This document shows positions 25,798 through 27,281 of a stretch of DNA of 27,281 nt, one piece after another. The notes beneath the pieces were generated by a model. It had not been told where the DNA came from. It saw only the letters and a list, made by a program, of their open reading frames with translations, and ran no database searches. This DNA is from CAZWCX01 sp964632945. Lineage in GTDB: Bacteria > Planctomycetota > MHYJ01 > WSZJ01 > CAZWCX01. Both the position numbers and the translations under genes were made by a program. Within the stretch, counting starts at the first letter, position 1. Each line of letters begins with the position of its first letter. The DNA lies in the NCBI GenBank assembly GCA_964632945.1, contig CAZWCX010000101.1, positions 1 through 27,281 of the forward strand. The letters run 5' to 3'.

Positions 25798-27281
25798 CTA
25801 CCGTACCTCGACCAGGGCGCGTCTTGCCGCATTGCTTGTCCATGCCGGGTAAGCTTCGACGGAATGGGGCGCTCCAATCCGCGATTCCCCACCGCGAAGC
25901 AGCCAATCCGAGCCCTCGAGATCGGCCTGTCCACGCCACCCCCACCCCACCTTGAGGAGCGGAACAAACATCGACTCATCACCTGCTGGCCGAAACATCA
26001 GAAACGTTTCGAATTCTTCGAAACCCATAGCAGTCCCGATCACCACTCGTACCGGGTCGCGTGCCGATGGTGCTAGCCGCTGCGCAGGCCAATCCCCCTC
26101 GGTAGCCTCTCCGTCCTCGGTCAAGAAAGGGATTGACGGCCTTGCTCGGTCGCCGACAGTGCGGTATGGCCAGCTTCCGTCCAGCTCCCACTCGCTCCCG
26201 CTGCTCCGAACCAGATGTGCACCCTTCTTCGTAGTGATCTCTCTGTGCAGTCGCGCAACCTGAAGATAAGCCCACTTGGCACGCCGCGTTCTGGGCAGCG
26301 TCACGGAGCCGGTGAAAGACACGCCTGGGACTGCGTTCTTCCTTCCCGTCATGATGCTTGCTCCCACCTGCACGTCACCACCGTACGCGATGAAGAGCGG
26401 ACCAGGATCCTCGTCCAGATCTCTCGTCAGCTTCACCGGACTATGCGATTCGGCACGAAGCGTGGCCTCGGGCCTGGCGACGTCGAACCTCGCTGCGACC
26501 GAAACATGACGATCCTCGACGTGCATGGTGAGCTTCACCTCGAGGCTCTGCGCCGGTTTCCACCAGAAGAACCGGATGGTGTCCTTGGTGAAGTCCTCCG
26601 GCCCGAGTTCGACCCGTTCGCTTTTGTCCATGCCTCCATGCCACTTCTTCAGGTAGTTCCCCTGCACATCCCACTGCCATCGGGCGGCCACGTCGGGTTT
26701 CCGGACCAACGCCTTCAATTGCACGACCTCGCCGGGTAGCACCGTCACAGACTTGTCGGTGACGTCCCGAGAGCCGTGGTAGATTCTCACGTCGGTGACG
26801 TCGATCTCCCCGCCCGTTACGGGTTCCTGCGCAAACGCGATCGGCCTCACGCGACCCAACGGTTCTGCCTGAAGATAGGTCCGACCGCCGGGGAGGGTTG
26901 ACGGCGTCTGGCCGGGCGACAGCGTGCGGGTGATGTAGGCGATCGGGGTCGTCGTCCGGTACTCCGCCATTCGCGATCCGGTCCGGACTCGGGTCAGCGC
27001 CAGCTTGACGTTTGCGGTTGGCCCGAATGCACCGGGGACGGCGACGCCTGCCTTTCCGCACGCATCCGTGCTGACGGTCCCGCCTTTCGTCGTCAGCGGC
27101 TCGTCTACGGGCAGCCGGGCCTCCACGGCATACTCGCTCCCGCCGCTCTCCAGATTGCGCGGATCCAGGGGAACGATGGCCCGCGCTCCGTGGACTCCTC
27201 CAGCCGAATCGAGCTCGACGAGCCTGACCTCCGGCGCCGCCACCATCGACAACTCGAAGTGCGCCGTCTTCGGCAGCTCCG
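25798..27281 (-). CDS. Large protein of unknown function, 5' end outside the window
   Basis: The frame stays open to the window edge, with ELPKTAHFEL read before the first possible internal start, so this is the C-terminal part (about 494 residues) of a longer protein. It appears to be a string of beta domains: an N-terminal part with VRLVELDSAGG and ANVKLALTRVRTGSR, a central domain DVRIYHGSRDVTDKS followed by LPGEVVQLKALVRKP and ARWQWDVQGNYLKKW, and a C-terminal domain rich in Trp. The middle looks like an Ig-like or PKD-type extracellular domain. I do not recognise a family or an enzyme motif. It ends 8 nt before the exported protein gene, with which it probably forms an operon, and its DNA is less GC-rich than the bulk of the window. 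Confidence 0.75.
   Translation of the reverse strand, partial: ELPKTAHFELSMVAAPEVRLVELDSAGGVHGARAIVPLDPRNLESGGSEYAVEARLPVDEPLTTKGGTVSTDACGKAGVAVPGAFGPTANVKLALTRVRTGSRMAEYRTTTPIAYITRTLSPGQTPSTLPGGRTYLQAEPLGRVRPIAFAQEPVTGGEIDVTDVRIYHGSRDVTDKSVTVLPGEVVQLKALVRKPDVAARWQWDVQGNYLKKWHGGMDKSERVELGPEDFTKDTIRFFWWKPAQSLEVKLTMHVEDRHVSVAARFDVARPEATLRAESHSPVKLTRDLDEDPGPLFIAYGGDVQVGASIMTGRKNAVPGVSFTGSVTLPRTRRAKWAYLQVARLHREITTKKGAHLVRSSGSEWELDGSWPYRTVGDRARPSIPFLTEDGEATEGDWPAQRLAPSARDPVRVVIGTAMGFEEFETFLMFRPAGDESMFVPLLKVGWGWRGQADLEGSDWLLRGGESRIGAPHSVEAYPAWTSNAARRALVEVR

Overview
The window is very GC-rich DNA from a bacterium. Large Ser/Thr kinases fused to a membrane segment and many TPR repeats, a bacterial ubiquitin-like operon, weak or absent Shine-Dalgarno sites at several starts and tRNA genes without encoded CCA together suggest a member of the Planctomycetota or a close relative. 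No taxonomic marker gene is present, so this is inference.

Region 1 (68-3435, minus strand) is a compact five-gene operon. In transcription order it encodes a membrane-anchored RING-like/OB-fold protein, an E1/ThiF-like activating enzyme, a small ubiquitin-like protein ending in Gly-Gly-Arg-Pro, an E2-like conjugating enzyme with an obvious active-site Cys, and a JAB/JAMM metalloprotease. The first four genes overlap by 1 to 86 nt. This is a complete activate-conjugate-deconjugate set plus a candidate ligase-like membrane partner.

Region 2 (3803-18116) holds two intact receptor-type kinases of about 1593 and 1148 residues, each a cytosolic kinase domain, one membrane segment and a long array of TPR-like repeats; in the first the repeat period is exactly 46 residues over several units. 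Between them lies a third, broken kinase gene that lost its kinase C-lobe and carries two frameshifts in G runs. Also here are a small secreted protein, a membrane protein, and a lipid-type cluster (diacylglycerol-kinase family, PlsC-like acyltransferase, transglutaminase-like protein).

Region 3 (18168-20713, minus strand) encodes a PAP2/sphingomyelin-synthase-like membrane phosphatase, a secreted M23-like protein and an HNH endonuclease.

Region 4 (20731-23454, minus strand) is the most unusual part: 28 tRNA or tRNA-like genes packed almost end to end, with the HNH gene 17 nt beyond the last one. By my reading 20 of the 28 have non-canonical T-loops: sixteen have G at position 55 instead of T, and four have G at 54 and 58. 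The D-loops change in parallel. Four tRNAs have C33 instead of the near-universal U33. One unit has its 3' half ahead of its 5' half, so it looks like a circularly permuted tRNA gene. An intrinsic terminator ends about 11 nt before the first tRNA, leaving no room for a promoter between them.

Region 5 (23810-27281, minus strand) has a metallophosphoesterase, a start-less remnant of a phage-tail-like protein, and two proteins of unknown function in visibly less GC-rich DNA; the last runs off the window. This end looks horizontally acquired.
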